Source: Oscillospiraceae bacterium (lineage in GTDB: Bacteria > Bacillota > Clostridia > Oscillospirales > CAG-272). Taken from it: a DNA stretch of 41,204 bases. Each line of letters opens with the position of its first letter. Position 1 is the first letter of the stretch. Both the position numbers and the translations under genes were made by a program. The DNA lies in the NCBI GenBank assembly GCA_015064525.1, contig SVSC01000006.1, positions 1-41,204 on the forward strand, written 5' to 3'. The notes beneath the pieces are model-generated. The model saw nothing but the letters and a program-made list of their open reading frames with translations, did no database searches and was not told where the DNA came from. Below, one piece after another: positions 1-7,371 of the stretch.

Positions 1-1
1 A

Positions 2-907
2 ACGCCAAACCGCAAAATGAGCATCTCCCGTCACCAGTACGTGCTGGACATGAGCCGTGCCGACGTTCGGGATTATCTCTTCGATTGCATCAAAAAGGTG
101 TTGGACAGCGCCAATATCGCCTACATCAAGTGGGACTTTAACCGTAGCCTCACCGAGGTTGGTAGCGCCCCTCTGGAGTCCAACCGTCAGCAGGAGGTTT
201 TCCACCGCTACGTTCTGGGACTTTACGAGCTTTTGGAGCGCCTGCTCCACGCTTACCCCAACCTGCTTCTGGAGGGATGCGCCAGCGGAGGCGGTCGCTT
301 TGATCCCGCATGGCTCTACTATGCCCCTCAATACTGGACCAGCGATGATTCCGACGCCATGGAACGCTTGGACATCCAGTACGGCACCTCCATGTGCTAT
401 CCCGTTTCCACGGTTGGCGCGCACGTTTCCGCCTGCCCCAACCATCAGGTAAAGCGCAACACGCCTTTGGAAACCCGCGGTCACGTTGCGCTGGCAGGCA
501 CCTTTGGCTATGAGCTGGATCCCACCAAGCTCACCGACACCGAAAAGGAGATCGTGAAGCGGCAATGCGCCGACTACCATAAGTACTATAACGTCATCCA
601 CAACGGCGAGCTGTATCGCTTGATCTCCCCGCAGGAAAACCGTTGTCGCTGTGCTTGGTCCTATGTGCTTCCCGATAAGAGCGAGGCGCTGGTAACCTAC
701 GTTGTGATCCGCACCGGCGTTTACGAGCGCCACTACCTTCGTCTTGCGGGTCTGGATCCCAACCGCCGCTACCGCATTGAGGGAACCGATCAGGTTCTTT
801 GCGGCAACACCCTGATGAATGCGGGATTGAACCTCATGCAAGCCTTCCGCGATCACACCTCTGCCCTGATCCATCTGATCGCGGTAGACGAAGGAGAAGC
901 GGAATGA
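2..907 (+). CDS. Alpha-galactosidase (GH36, melibiase), 5'-truncated by window edge
   Basis: Hydrolyses terminal alpha-1,6-galactose from melibiose, raffinose-type sugars or galactomannan. The frame is open to the window edge and homologous before the ATG at 17 (TPNRK then SISRHQYVLDMSR, matching the family's GRNQYVLDLSR), so the gene starts outside. YIKWDFNR carries the GH36 nucleophile Asp. CASGGGRFD and WTSDDSDA follow, the latter with the acid/base Asp. The last ~80 residues fit the beta-sheet Melibiase_C domain. There is no visible signal peptide, since the N-terminus is missing. The stop overlaps the next start (ATGA at 904-907), so the phosphoesterase is translationally coupled. The family call is very firm; substrate is unknown. 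Confidence 0.93.
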   Translation, partial: TPNRKMSISRHQYVLDMSRADVRDYLFDCIKKVLDSANIAYIKWDFNRSLTEVGSAPLESNRQQEVFHRYVLGLYELLERLLHAYPNLLLEGCASGGGRFDPAWLYYAPQYWTSDDSDAMERLDIQYGTSMCYPVSTVGAHVSACPNHQVKRNTPLETRGHVALAGTFGYELDPTKLTDTEKEIVKRQCADYHKYYNVIHNGELYRLISPQENRCRCAWSYVLPDKSEALVTYVVIRTGVYERHYLRLAGLDPNRRYRIEGTDQVLCGNTLMNAGLNLMQAFRDHTSALIHLIAVDEGEAE

Positions 908-1611
908 AGCTGGGATTGTTTTCGGATTCTCACTACTGTAAGCTCGCCACCTCCTGCGGAACGCGGCGCCCTTCCCTATCGCTGGGCAAGCTCCGCGAGG
1001 CAATGGATGCCTTCCGCGAGGAAAAGGTAGACTACGTGCTTTGCCTCGGTGATCTTACCGACAAGGGTACCACTCCCGAGGAGCCCCGAGAGTGCATGGA
1101 GGAAATTCTGCGGTTGATCGGCTCCTACGGGCTTCCCTTCCGCGCCATTGCGGGAAATCACGACTACGCCGTGTTCAGCGGTGCCGAATTTTCAGCGCTT
1201 ACGGGTAGCCCCGAGGCACCGTTTCTTCTGGAAACCGATACCCACACGCTGATCTTTTTGGACGCCAACTTCCGCTCCGACCTCCGCCGCTTCGACGTTG
1301 CGGGGGTGGAATGGAAGGACTCCAATCTGCCTCACGATCAGCTAATCTTTTTGAAAAACGCGCTTGACGCCGCAACCAAGCCCTGCGTGGTATTGCTTCA
1401 CGAAAACCTCGACCCTACCGTTCAGGTAGATCATATCGTAAAGAACGCAGCAGAAGCAAGAGCAATTCTTGAAGCGAGCGGAAAGGTGTCGCTTGTGCTG
1501 CAGGGACACTACCATTGGGGCGCCGACACCGTGATAAACGGCATTCGCTACCTCACTCTGCCTGCCATGTGCGAGGGAGAGGACAATCACTTTTTGATCC
1601 TGGAGATTTGA
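904..1611 (+). CDS. Calcineurin-like metallophosphoesterase
   Basis: A 235-residue cytoplasmic phosphoesterase of the calcineurin superfamily. All metal-binding motifs are visible in order: DSH near the N-terminus, GDLTD, GNHD, a histidine in LLHE and GHYHW near the C-terminus. The start at 904 is chosen over the track's 799 because MKLGLFSDSH is the normal N-terminus of the fold and the ATGA overlap with the alpha-galactosidase stop gives translational coupling. The substrate cannot be read from sequence. The pairing with a glycoside hydrolase suggests a phosphorylated metabolite, but this is inference. Confidence 0.88.
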   Translation: MKLGLFSDSHYCKLATSCGTRRPSLSLGKLREAMDAFREEKVDYVLCLGDLTDKGTTPEEPRECMEEILRLIGSYGLPFRAIAGNHDYAVFSGAEFSALTGSPEAPFLLETDTHTLIFLDANFRSDLRRFDVAGVEWKDSNLPHDQLIFLKNALDAATKPCVVLLHENLDPTVQVDHIVKNAAEARAILEASGKVSLVLQGHYHWGADTVINGIRYLTLPAMCEGEDNHFLILEI

Positions 1612-1624
1612 TGCAAAGATCAAA

Positions 1625-1658
1625 GAAGCCCGCGCAGGCGAATGCCTGCGCGGGCTTC
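1625..1658 (+). terminator. Strong GC hairpin after the galactosidase/phosphoesterase genes
   Basis: A perfect 15-bp stem (gaagcccgcgcaggc and its complement) with a GAAT loop lies 14 bases after the phosphoesterase stop. It lacks a good T-run on the plus side, so it may be an mRNA 3' stabiliser or a weak terminator. Confidence 0.55.
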
Positions 1659-1692
1659 AGCTTGCTGACAAAGGGGTTAGCACTATCATTTT

Positions 1693-1861
1693 GACGAAAA
1701 GTTTTCGCCAACGCGCTTGCGCGTTTCCTTTTCTCAAAAGGCGGCGCGGTGGAGGGCGCGGAGCCCTCCTCGCCCGTCGCAACGGGCGAAATTCCCCTAA
1801 TCGGCGTTTCTTTTTGATAACTTTTTCTTTGCGCCTCTTTCTGCAAAGAAAAAGTGGCGAA
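1693..1861. repeat. Hairpin-rich noncoding tract upstream of the IS
   Basis: This tract within the gene-free stretch 1612-1934 holds consecutive inverted repeats: cgaaaa/ttttcg (about 1695-1707), acgcgc/gcgcgt (1711-1724), ccttt/aaagg (1727-1741), ggagggc/gccctcc (1751-1769), cgcccgt/acgggcg (1771-1788) and a 12-bp perfect stem ctttttctttgc/gcaaagaaaaag (1821-1854). Six stems in 170 bp is far more than chance. The ORF at 1691-1963 crosses these stems and is Arg-rich with no recognisable domain, so I treat the tract as noncoding. It may be an interspersed repeat or MITE-like element; no second copy is in this window. Confidence 0.55.
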
Positions 1862-1877
1862 AGTTGTATAATAATAG

Positions 1878-1906
1878 TGGACACCTCGAAGAGAGAATGG
1901 TATAAT
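1878..1906 (+). promoter_or_regulatory. Promoter of the IS transposase
   Basis: TGGACA (1878-1883), 17-bp spacer, TATAAT (1901-1906). The -35 box lies inside the left inverted repeat, so a circle junction could change its strength. Confidence 0.6.
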
Positions 1907-1934
1907 AAAGAAAACAGACAGAGAGGAGTCCAAA

Positions 1935-2228
1935 ATGAGCAGGAAATACACAAAGGAGTTTAAGGTAAAAATATGCCAAATGGTATTAGAAGATGATGTA
2001 AAGATCTCTGAAATTGCAGAGAAGTTCTCCATCAACAATACCATGGTATATCGCTGGGTGGAGCAATATCGACGACAAGGCGACGAGGCTTTTGTCGGAA
2101 CAGGACATTTGACCCCCACAGAGGCTGCACTGAAAAAACTTCAAAAGGAAAACGAAAGACTTCGTATTGAGAATGAAATCTTAAAAAAAGCAGCAGCATA
2201 CTTTGCCAAACATCCAAAAGGAAAATAA
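1935..2228 (+). CDS. IS3-family OrfA (transposase DNA-binding subunit)
   Basis: A 97-residue protein with an N-terminal helix-turn-helix (HTH_Tnp_1 type; ISEIAEKFSINNTMVYRWVEQY, shown here as two motifs: ISEIAEKFSINN and TMVYRWVEQY) and a leucine-zipper helix LKKLQKENERLRIENEILKK. It binds the IS ends and acts as a regulator when made alone. A ribosome binding site (gaggag) precedes the ATG. Near its end, an A7 tract in TTAAAAAAAG (2181-2190) is a likely -1 slippery site that would fuse it to OrfB. Confidence 0.92.
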   Translation: MSRKYTKEFKVKICQMVLEDDVKISEIAEKFSINNTMVYRWVEQYRRQGDEAFVGTGHLTPTEAALKKLQKENERLRIENEILKKAAAYFAKHPKGK

Positions 2229-2248
2229 GCTTCGCCATTAAGGAACTT

Positions 2249-3085
2249 TTGGACTATGACACCACCAAGGTATGCAAGCTTTTAGGGGTGTCAAGAAGCA
2301 ACTACTATAAACAGAGAACGCGCAATCTCACAGAGAAAAGACAAAAAGATGAACAGTTGGTGATACAATGCTTCAAGGATCACCATGGAAGATACGGTCG
2401 CATCCGTATCAGAAAAGCACTGTTGGAGCAAGGATGCACGGTAAGCGAATACCAAATCGCACGTGTTTTGGAGGAAAACGGTCTTATTGCCAAGAGTGGA
2501 CGTAAAAGACGTCACTATGCTAATAGGGCGACCGAGCAACAATGTATTGAGGAAAACCTAATTCAAAACAAGACATCTGTTACCGAGATCAATTATCTTT
2601 GGTGTGCGGATATTACCGAATTGAAGTATGCTTCCAAAGAAAAACTGTTCTTGGCAGGAGTGATTGATGTGGCCAGCCGCAGATTGATTGGCTGGGCAAT
2701 CGGGAAAAGACAAACCAAGGAACTGGTTCAGGATGCGTTTCGCATGGCGGTAGGAAGAAACCCGATCCGGCCAAGGGATGCAGTCTTTCATAGTGACCGA
2801 GGTGTTCAATATACAGCCTTATCTACAAAGACATTGATTGAATCCTATGGTTTCCGAAAAAGCATGTCCAAACCCGGAACTCCACACGACAATCAACCCA
2901 TCGAGAGTTTCTGGCGAACCCTCGAAGTTGAGATGCCTGATATCAGGCATCTCAACTTCGAGGAGGCCTGTCGTAGTATCGTCGCCTATATTGAGTGTTA
3001 CTATAATCCCATTCGCTTGCATTCTTCACTCAATTATTTATCCCCAAATACTTTTTTCTCTCTTTCTTCTGTCCACTTATCTTGA
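2249..3085 (+). CDS. IS3-family OrfB (DDE transposase catalytic part)
   Basis: The rve-type integrase core has its catalytic triad visible: D in WCADIT, D in FHSDRGVQY and E in PIESFW, followed by the family C-terminus YYNPIRLHSSLNYLSP. The listed TTG start is probably not the real one. The -1 frame is open back through the A7 slippery tract in orfA (reading KSSSILC after the shift), so the active product is expected to be an OrfAB fusion. The stop lies within the right inverted repeat. A 44-bp perfect palindrome (2920-2963) lies in this gene just after the catalytic Glu. Confidence 0.92.
   Translation: MDYDTTKVCKLLGVSRSNYYKQRTRNLTEKRQKDEQLVIQCFKDHHGRYGRIRIRKALLEQGCTVSEYQIARVLEENGLIAKSGRKRRHYANRATEQQCIEENLIQNKTSVTEINYLWCADITELKYASKEKLFLAGVIDVASRRLIGWAIGKRQTKELVQDAFRMAVGRNPIRPRDAVFHSDRGVQYTALSTKTLIESYGFRKSMSKPGTPHDNQPIESFWRTLEVEMPDIRHLNFEEACRSIVAYIECYYNPIRLHSSLNYLSPNTFFSLSSVHLS
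2920..2963. repeat. 44-bp perfect palindrome inside orfB
   Basis: The two 22-bp arms (beginning cctcgaagttgagatgcctg) are exact reverse complements with no loop. The translation LEVEMPDIRHLNFE lies in the normal coding alignment of the family, so it does not look like an inserted sequence. The same peptide can be read on the opposite strand. Confidence 0.9.
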
Positions 3086-3156
3086 CAAGTTTCGGCTAAC
3101 ATATTTGTACTATTTAACGAACTGTCATTTTGGCAATACGGTTTGTCAGTGATCTG

Positions 3157-3187
3157 GAGCCGCCCGATCGGGCGGCTCGATTTTTGT
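3157..3187 (+). terminator. Rho-independent terminator downstream of the IS
   Basis: A gagccgccc/gggcggctc 9-bp stem with GATC loop is followed by gatttttg. It shields the next promoter from upstream and IS transcription. Confidence 0.75.
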
Positions 3188-3208
3188 GGAGAGATATATG
3201 TGGAGATA

Positions 3209-3238
3209 TTGACAAGCCCACCGCGGATATGGTATAAT
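3209..3238 (+). promoter_or_regulatory. Sigma-A promoter for the CHAP-like gene
   Basis: Perfect TTGACA (3209-3214) and TATAAT (3233-3238) with an 18-bp spacer, about 50 bp before the chosen start. Confidence 0.8.
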
Positions 3239-3288
3239 AGGGCAGATCACCCGAGACCGGCATGGACAACGAAAAAGGAGAGCGCGGT

Positions 3289-3774
3289 ATGAATTTGAAA
3301 TTGGCAAGGATTGCCGAGGCGGAAACAAAGAACAATTATCATGGCAACACCCTGGCTGCCATTGGAAATCTTCAAGTCCTGCGGGAGCATTTTCCGCCGT
3401 CGGTCACGGTGGAGGACCTGGAGGGGGATTGGAGCGGCGCTTTTGCCTACCATTGCGCCGTACTTGCAGGCTCGTCTCTGCCGCCCAAGTATCCCGATCC
3501 CAGAGTGCGCGGTTGCTTCAACCTCGTTTCCTCTTGGTGGGAGTATGCTCGCCTGCCCAAGATCCGCATTCTCCATTCCCCCGCGGAACTGCCGGAGGTG
3601 GGAGATCTTGCCGTGTTCCGCTTGTCCTCGGAAAAGCCCCCCATGATCGGTATTGTGCTTTCGGTGGGGGAGGGCTCGGTGGAATTGGCAATGGGAGATT
3701 ATCACAACCATTCCGCCATTGCGGAGCGCCCGCTGAATGAGCTGATGGAGGGATTTATCCGCTTGGAGCGGTGA
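3289..3774 (+). CDS. Degenerate CHAP-like protein of unknown function
   Basis: A 161-residue protein starting at the ATG preceded by aaaggag (the track's ATG at 3262 lacks a site). The pattern resembles CHAP amidases: DWSGAFAYHCAVLAG fits the nucleophile helix usually EWCAAFVSWC, then GDLAVF and MIGIVLSVGEGSVEL fit the core strands ahead of the final GDYHNHSAI. The nucleophile Cys appears to be Ser and the catalytic His position (before IGIV) is Met, so it is probably catalytically inactive or rewired. No signal peptide or membrane segment is seen. It is a single gene with its own promoter and terminator. The fold assignment is my reading by eye and uncertain. Confidence 0.55.
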   Translation: MNLKLARIAEAETKNNYHGNTLAAIGNLQVLREHFPPSVTVEDLEGDWSGAFAYHCAVLAGSSLPPKYPDPRVRGCFNLVSSWWEYARLPKIRILHSPAELPEVGDLAVFRLSSEKPPMIGIVLSVGEGSVELAMGDYHNHSAIAERPLNELMEGFIRLER

Positions 3775-3800
3775 AGCAGTTCCTTTGGAATACGTTGATG

Positions 3801-3842
3801 CCCGACAGTGTATCCCGAAACGGGAAAACTGTCGGGTTTTTC
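3801..3842 (+). terminator. Terminator of the CHAP-like gene
   Basis: A cccgacagt/actgtcggg stem with an inner tcccg/cggga stem is followed by TTTTT. Confidence 0.85.
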
Positions 3843-3873
3843 CATGGAATGGCGAAAAAGCGTTGGTAGGGGC

Positions 3874-3902
3874 TTGACAAAACGGCGTTTTTTGTGTATA
3901 AT
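3874..3902 (+). promoter_or_regulatory. Sigma-A promoter of rny
   Basis: TTGACA (3874-3879), 17-bp spacer, TATAAT (3897-3902): a full consensus promoter. Confidence 0.88.
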
Positions 3903-3984
3903 AAAAGAAGTATGATGCAGGCGTGTTTGCTTTTTTTCATACAAGAAACCAATTCACACACAGGGAGGTGTTCGTATCGAAATT

Positions 3985-5538
3985 TTGTATGCCGTAATCG
4001 GCGCTATCGCAGGTGCAGCCATTGGAGTGCTCGTGTTCTGGGGGATCACATCCGCCATCAAACGGGCTCGGCTGAAGAGCGGTAAGGAAAAAATCGCTTC
4101 CGCGGAAGAGGAAGCCAAGAAGCTGCTGGAGGTCGCCGCAAAGGAGGCTGAGGCAAAGAAGAAGGATATGGTCCTTGAGGCCAAGGAAGAGGTGCTTCGC
4201 TTAAGAAATGAGGCGGAGCGTGAAATCAAGGAGCGTCGCTCCGAGGTTTCCAGACAGGAGCGCAAGCTCAGCCAGAAGGAAGAAAATCTGGATAGAAAAA
4301 TCGAAATTGCAGAGCGAAAGAGCGAGCAACTCGATGAAAAAATGCGGGAAAACGATGAGGTTCGTGTGAAGATCGAGGAGGTTCTCGCCCAGCACGTAAA
4401 GCGCTTGGAGGAGATTTCCGGCTACACCACCGAGGAGGCAAAGCGTGAGCTTTTGATCCGCTTTGAGGAGGAAACCCGTCATGAAATGGCGCAAAAGCTG
4501 GATGAGCTGGAAAGCCAATTCAAGGAGGAATCCGAGGCAAAGGCAAGAAACCTTCTGAGCCTTGCCATTCAGAGATGCGCCGCAGACCACGTGGCGGAGG
4601 CAACCATTTCGGTGGTGTCGCTCCCCAGCGAGGAAATGAAGGGGCGCATCATCGGCCGCGAAGGCAGAAACATTCAGAAGCTGGAAACTCTCACGGGTGT
4701 GGAGCTGATCATCGACGACACTCCCGAGGCGATCACCGTTTCCGGATTTGATCCCGTTCGCCGCGAGATTGCGCGGCTGGCACTGGAGAAGCTGATCTCC
4801 GACGGACGTATCCACCCCGCTCGCATCGAGGAGATGGTGGAGAAATCCAAAAAAGAGGTTGAGGCTGTCATCAAGCAGGCAGGCGAGAGAGCCACCTTTG
4901 AAACCGGTGTTCACGGGGTGCATCCCGAGCTGGTTCGTATGCTTGGCAGACTTCGCTACCGCACCAGCTACGGTCAGAACGTGCTGAAGCATTCGATTGA
5001 GGTGTCCTGGCTGGCAGGCATCATGGCAGAGGAATTGGGGCTGGACGGTACCCTTGCCCGCCGCGCGGGTCTGCTCCACGACATTGGTAAGGCGTTCCCG
5101 CAGGATGCGGAGGGCTCCCACGTTGAGTTGGGTGTGAACGCCGTGAAGAAGTTCAAGGAGAACGCCGACGTGATCCACGCCATCGAGGCGCACCACAACG
5201 ACGTTGAGCCCAGAACCATCATTGCCATTCTTGTGCAGGCTGCCGATGCGGTTTCCGCCGCAAGACCCGGCGCTCGCAGAGAGGACATGGAAAACTACAT
5301 CAAGCGTTTGGAAAAGCTGGAGGAGATCGCGGTTGGCTTCAAGGGCGTGGAGAGAGCCTTTGCCATTCAGGCAGGCAGAGAGATCCGCGTGATGGTGAAG
5401 CCGGAGATGGTTTCCGACGAGGATATGAAGCTGATCGCCAGAGAAATGGCGAAGAAGATCGAGGACGAGGTCAAGTATCCCGGTCAGATCAAGCTCAATC
5501 TCATCCGCGAAACCAGAACGGTGGATTACGCCAAGTAA
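3985..5538 (+). CDS. rny: Ribonuclease Y
   Basis: A membrane-anchored endoribonuclease that initiates mRNA decay in Firmicutes. One N-terminal transmembrane helix ([19 protein letters not shown]) is followed by a long charged coiled coil (about residues 35-190), a KH domain with [12 protein letters not shown], and an HD domain with the LLHDIGKA metal motif. At 517 residues it has the usual length. The start is unusual. The conventional start here is TTG at 3985, but GGAGG (3964-3968) lies 16 nt upstream of it. An in-frame ATC at 3976 has ideal 7-nt spacing and would give MEILYAVIG. The gene has its own promoter and terminator, as for a monocistronic housekeeping gene. Confidence 0.95.
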   Translation: MYAVIGAIAGAAIGVLVFWGITSAIKRARLKSGKEKIASAEEEAKKLLEVAAKEAEAKKKDMVLEAKEEVLRLRNEAEREIKERRSEVSRQERKLSQKEENLDRKIEIAERKSEQLDEKMRENDEVRVKIEEVLAQHVKRLEEISGYTTEEAKRELLIRFEEETRHEMAQKLDELESQFKEESEAKARNLLSLAIQRCAADHVAEATISVVSLPSEEMKGRIIGREGRNIQKLETLTGVELIIDDTPEAITVSGFDPVRREIARLALEKLISDGRIHPARIEEMVEKSKKEVEAVIKQAGERATFETGVHGVHPELVRMLGRLRYRTSYGQNVLKHSIEVSWLAGIMAEELGLDGTLARRAGLLHDIGKAFPQDAEGSHVELGVNAVKKFKENADVIHAIEAHHNDVEPRTIIAILVQAADAVSAARPGARREDMENYIKRLEKLEEIAVGFKGVERAFAIQAGREIRVMVKPEMVSDEDMKLIAREMAKKIEDEVKYPGQIKLNLIRETRTVDYAK

Positions 5539-5580
5539 TTTCACAGCGGTATCGCGATTCAAAACAGAAAAAAACAAAGC

Positions 5581-5627
5581 CGCACCCCACCCCTCTGCGA
5601 TTTGCAGAGGCGTTGGGTGCGTTTTTT
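5581..5627 (+). terminator. Terminator of rny
   Basis: A gcaccc/gggtgc outer stem with a cctctgc/gcagagg inner stem is followed by TTTTTT. Confidence 0.8.
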
Positions 5628-5653
5628 CGTGTATGCTCGGCGCGCGATATCGC

Positions 5654-5713
5654 TTGACGGTGGAGGTCTGCCGCAGATTTGACGGTGGAGGTCTGCCGCA
5701 GGCTTGACGGTGG
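5654..5713. repeat. 25-bp tandem repeat, about 2.4 copies
   Basis: Unit ttgacggtggaggtctgccg plus five bases begins at 5654, 5679 and 5704; the third copy diverges after about 10 bases. It lies between the convergent rny and udk genes. No ORF or promoter function is evident. Confidence 0.8.
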
Positions 5714-5760
5714 GAGCTGTCGGTGAATTTGTTGATGAACGGCTTCCTATCCGTTTTTGT

Positions 5761-6393
5761 TTACGTCTTTTTATTCCTGTCCTCGGCGAGCCTGCCCGCA
5801 ATGCGGGCGGCAACGATCTCCAACGCGGTCTTGTTCTGACCGCCGTTGATGATGATGTCGGCGTATTTCTTGGTGGGCTCCACATAAAGGGCGTGCATGG
5901 GCTTTACGGTGGTAATGTACTGGTGGATTACTCCGTCGATATCTCTGCCGCGCTCCCGAACGTCTCGACGGAGGCGGCGGAGAATGCGCTCGTCGGCATC
6001 GGCGTCGGTGTAGATTTTTATGTCAAACAGCTCCCGCAGGCGCTCATCGTGAAAGGTGAGAATACCGTCCACCAGCATCACGGGGGCGGGGAGGAGCCGC
6101 TGAAGCTCCTTTTTGCGGGTGTGGTTGCAGAAATCGTAGCAGGGCATATCCACCGCGTTTCCTGCCTGCAGCTCCCGCAAATGCTTCACCAAAAGATCGG
6201 TGTCCAGCGCGTCGGGGCAATCGTAGTTGGTTTTCAGGCGCTCCTCCATGGGGAGATGATCCTGAGGCTTGTAGTAGTTGTCGTAGCTGATCACGGTAAT
6301 GGAATTGGAAAAGAGCGAGAGCAGCCCCTCCGTGAAGGTGGATTTCCCCGCGCCGGTTCCCCCCGCGATACCAATAAACATGGGTGACTTCAT
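5761..6393 (-). CDS. udk: Uridine kinase
   Basis: Phosphorylates uridine and cytidine to UMP/CMP in pyrimidine salvage. The 210-residue P-loop kinase has Walker A GGTGAGKST at residues 11-19, SYDNYYK (substrate-binding Asp region), YDCPDALD, YDFCNHTR and the LVDGIL Walker B region. The track extends the frame upstream to 7104, but the ATG at 6393 follows AAGGAG at 8-nt spacing and gives the family N-terminus. It has its own promoter (6419-6447), divergent from the DUF11 gene. Confidence 0.95.
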   Translation of the reverse strand: MKSPMFIGIAGGTGAGKSTFTEGLLSLFSNSITVISYDNYYKPQDHLPMEERLKTNYDCPDALDTDLLVKHLRELQAGNAVDMPCYDFCNHTRKKELQRLLPAPVMLVDGILTFHDERLRELFDIKIYTDADADERILRRLRRDVRERGRDIDGVIHQYITTVKPMHALYVEPTKKYADIIINGGQNKTALEIVAARIAGRLAEDRNKKT

Positions 6394-6418
6394 ATGAAAG
6401 CTCCTTCCGTTTTTTTTC

Positions 6419-6447
6419 AGTATATCACAGAAAGGAAAGTTTGTCAA
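6419..6447 (-). promoter_or_regulatory. Sigma-A promoter of udk
   Basis: On the minus strand TTGACA (6447-6442), 17-bp spacer, TATACT (6424-6419). The -35 box is near-palindromic (tttgtcaa), and a plus-strand TTGTCA overlaps it, so the divergent genes could share the region. Confidence 0.8.
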
Positions 6448-6480
6448 CTCCTGTCGAAGGATTTGCATATGCTGATAGCA

Positions 6481-6497
6481 GGACGCCAAGGGCGTCC
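6481..6497 (+). other. Short hairpin just before the DUF11 ribosome binding site
   Basis: A ggacgcc/ggcgtcc 7-bp stem with AAG loop ends 10 bases before the AAAGGAG site. It may tune translation or mRNA stability. There is no T-run, so it is not a terminator. Confidence 0.45.
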
Positions 6498-6522
6498 AAA
6501 CCCGAACAAAGGAGACAACGCA

Positions 6523-7371
6523 ATGGCAACCTTTACCAATAAAGCCACCCTCAGCTACAGCGGCAGAACCACCGAATCCAATACGGTAACGGGAACCCTG
6601 CCCGAAACGCTGACGGTGACCAAGCAGCCGCTTTCCGACACCTACGCCCCCGGGGGTACCGTCACCTATGCGATTACCCTGATCAACGATGGCGCCGTGG
6701 CGCAAAGCGGCTTGACCCTCACCGATAATCTGGGCGCCTACGAGCTTACGGAGGGCGTCACCGTTTATCCGCTCACCTACGTTGGCGGCACCCTCACCTA
6801 CTACGTCAACGGTGTTTTGCAGGCAACGCCCACGATTGATGATGCCGTCCCTCTTACCGTTAGCGGTCTTTCGGTTCCCGCGGGCGGAAACGGGATCCTG
6901 CTCTATCAGGCAACCGCCAACGGCTTCGCGCCTCTTGAGGCGGGTGGCAGTATTGTGAACACCGTCACGCTGCAAAGCGTTGGCGGAGAGGTGGAAACGG
7001 CGTCGGCAACCGTTTTGGCGGAAGCCGACGCCCAATTGAGCATTGTGAAATCGCTCTCTCCCACCACCGTTCCCGAAAACGGCAGAGTCACCTATACCTT
7101 CCAAATTCTCAACACGGGAAACGAGGCAGCGGTGGCAACCGATAACGTGACCGTGACCGACCTCTTCCAGCCGATACTCAACGACATTACCGTCACCCTC
7201 AACGGTGCCGTGTTGGAGGAGGGAAGCGGCTACACCTACGATGAGGCAACGGGGCTGTTCACCACCGTTCCGAGCGTGATCACGGTTCCCGCCGCCACCT
7301 ACGTGTTGGGGGAGGACGGCTACACCGTGGTTCCCGGCTCGGCTGTGCTGACGGTTACGGGAACCATTTGA
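6523..7371 (+). CDS. DUF11 repeat protein without signal peptide
   Basis: A 282-residue protein of two DUF11-type (TIGR01451-like) beta-sandwich repeats, roughly residues 25-145 (LTVTKQPLSDTYAPGGTVTY) and 165-280 (LSIVKSLSPTTVPENGRVTY). The start ATG follows AAAGGAG; the track's longer version begins inside udk's promoter region. These domains are normally in exported surface proteins, yet here there is no signal peptide, membrane segment or sorting signal and no Cys. Function is unknown. Possible roles are a structural coat or spore-surface component, or a protein exported by another route; both are inference. Its stop codon abuts the stop of the convergent hydrolase (TGATCA). Confidence 0.8.
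   Translation: MATFTNKATLSYSGRTTESNTVTGTLPETLTVTKQPLSDTYAPGGTVTYAITLINDGAVAQSGLTLTDNLGAYELTEGVTVYPLTYVGGTLTYYVNGVLQATPTIDDAVPLTVSGLSVPAGGNGILLYQATANGFAPLEAGGSIVNTVTLQSVGGEVETASATVLAEADAQLSIVKSLSPTTVPENGRVTYTFQILNTGNEAAVATDNVTVTDLFQPILNDITVTLNGAVLEEGSGYTYDEATGLFTTVPSVITVPAATYVLGEDGYTVVPGSAVLTVTGTI

Larger units (their letters stand above)
1865..3087 (+). mobile_element. Complete IS3-family insertion sequence (1223 bp)
   Basis: Left end tgtataataatagtggacac (1865-1884) and right end ctgtccacttatcttgaca (3069-3087) are imperfect inverted repeats with one gap. Both ends obey the TG...CA rule. AGT flanks each side (1862-1864 and 3088-3090), the 3-bp target duplication usual for IS3-family elements. 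Inside are orfA and orfB in the -1 frame relation typical of the family. The element is intact and may be active. The group is probably IS150-like, but this is not certain. Confidence 0.88.

Noticed and set aside
1691-1963. 90-aa Arg-rich ORF before the IS
   Set aside because: It crosses at least five strong hairpins and then the IS left end, and has no domain or ribosome site. It is an artefact of the repeat.
4201-5577. 458-aa minus-strand ORF opposite rny, and similar long ORFs opposite lacZ, obgE and the ABC exporter
   Set aside because: They are His/Val/Leu-rich shadows of well-conserved genes on the other strand, an effect of codon bias at moderately high GC.
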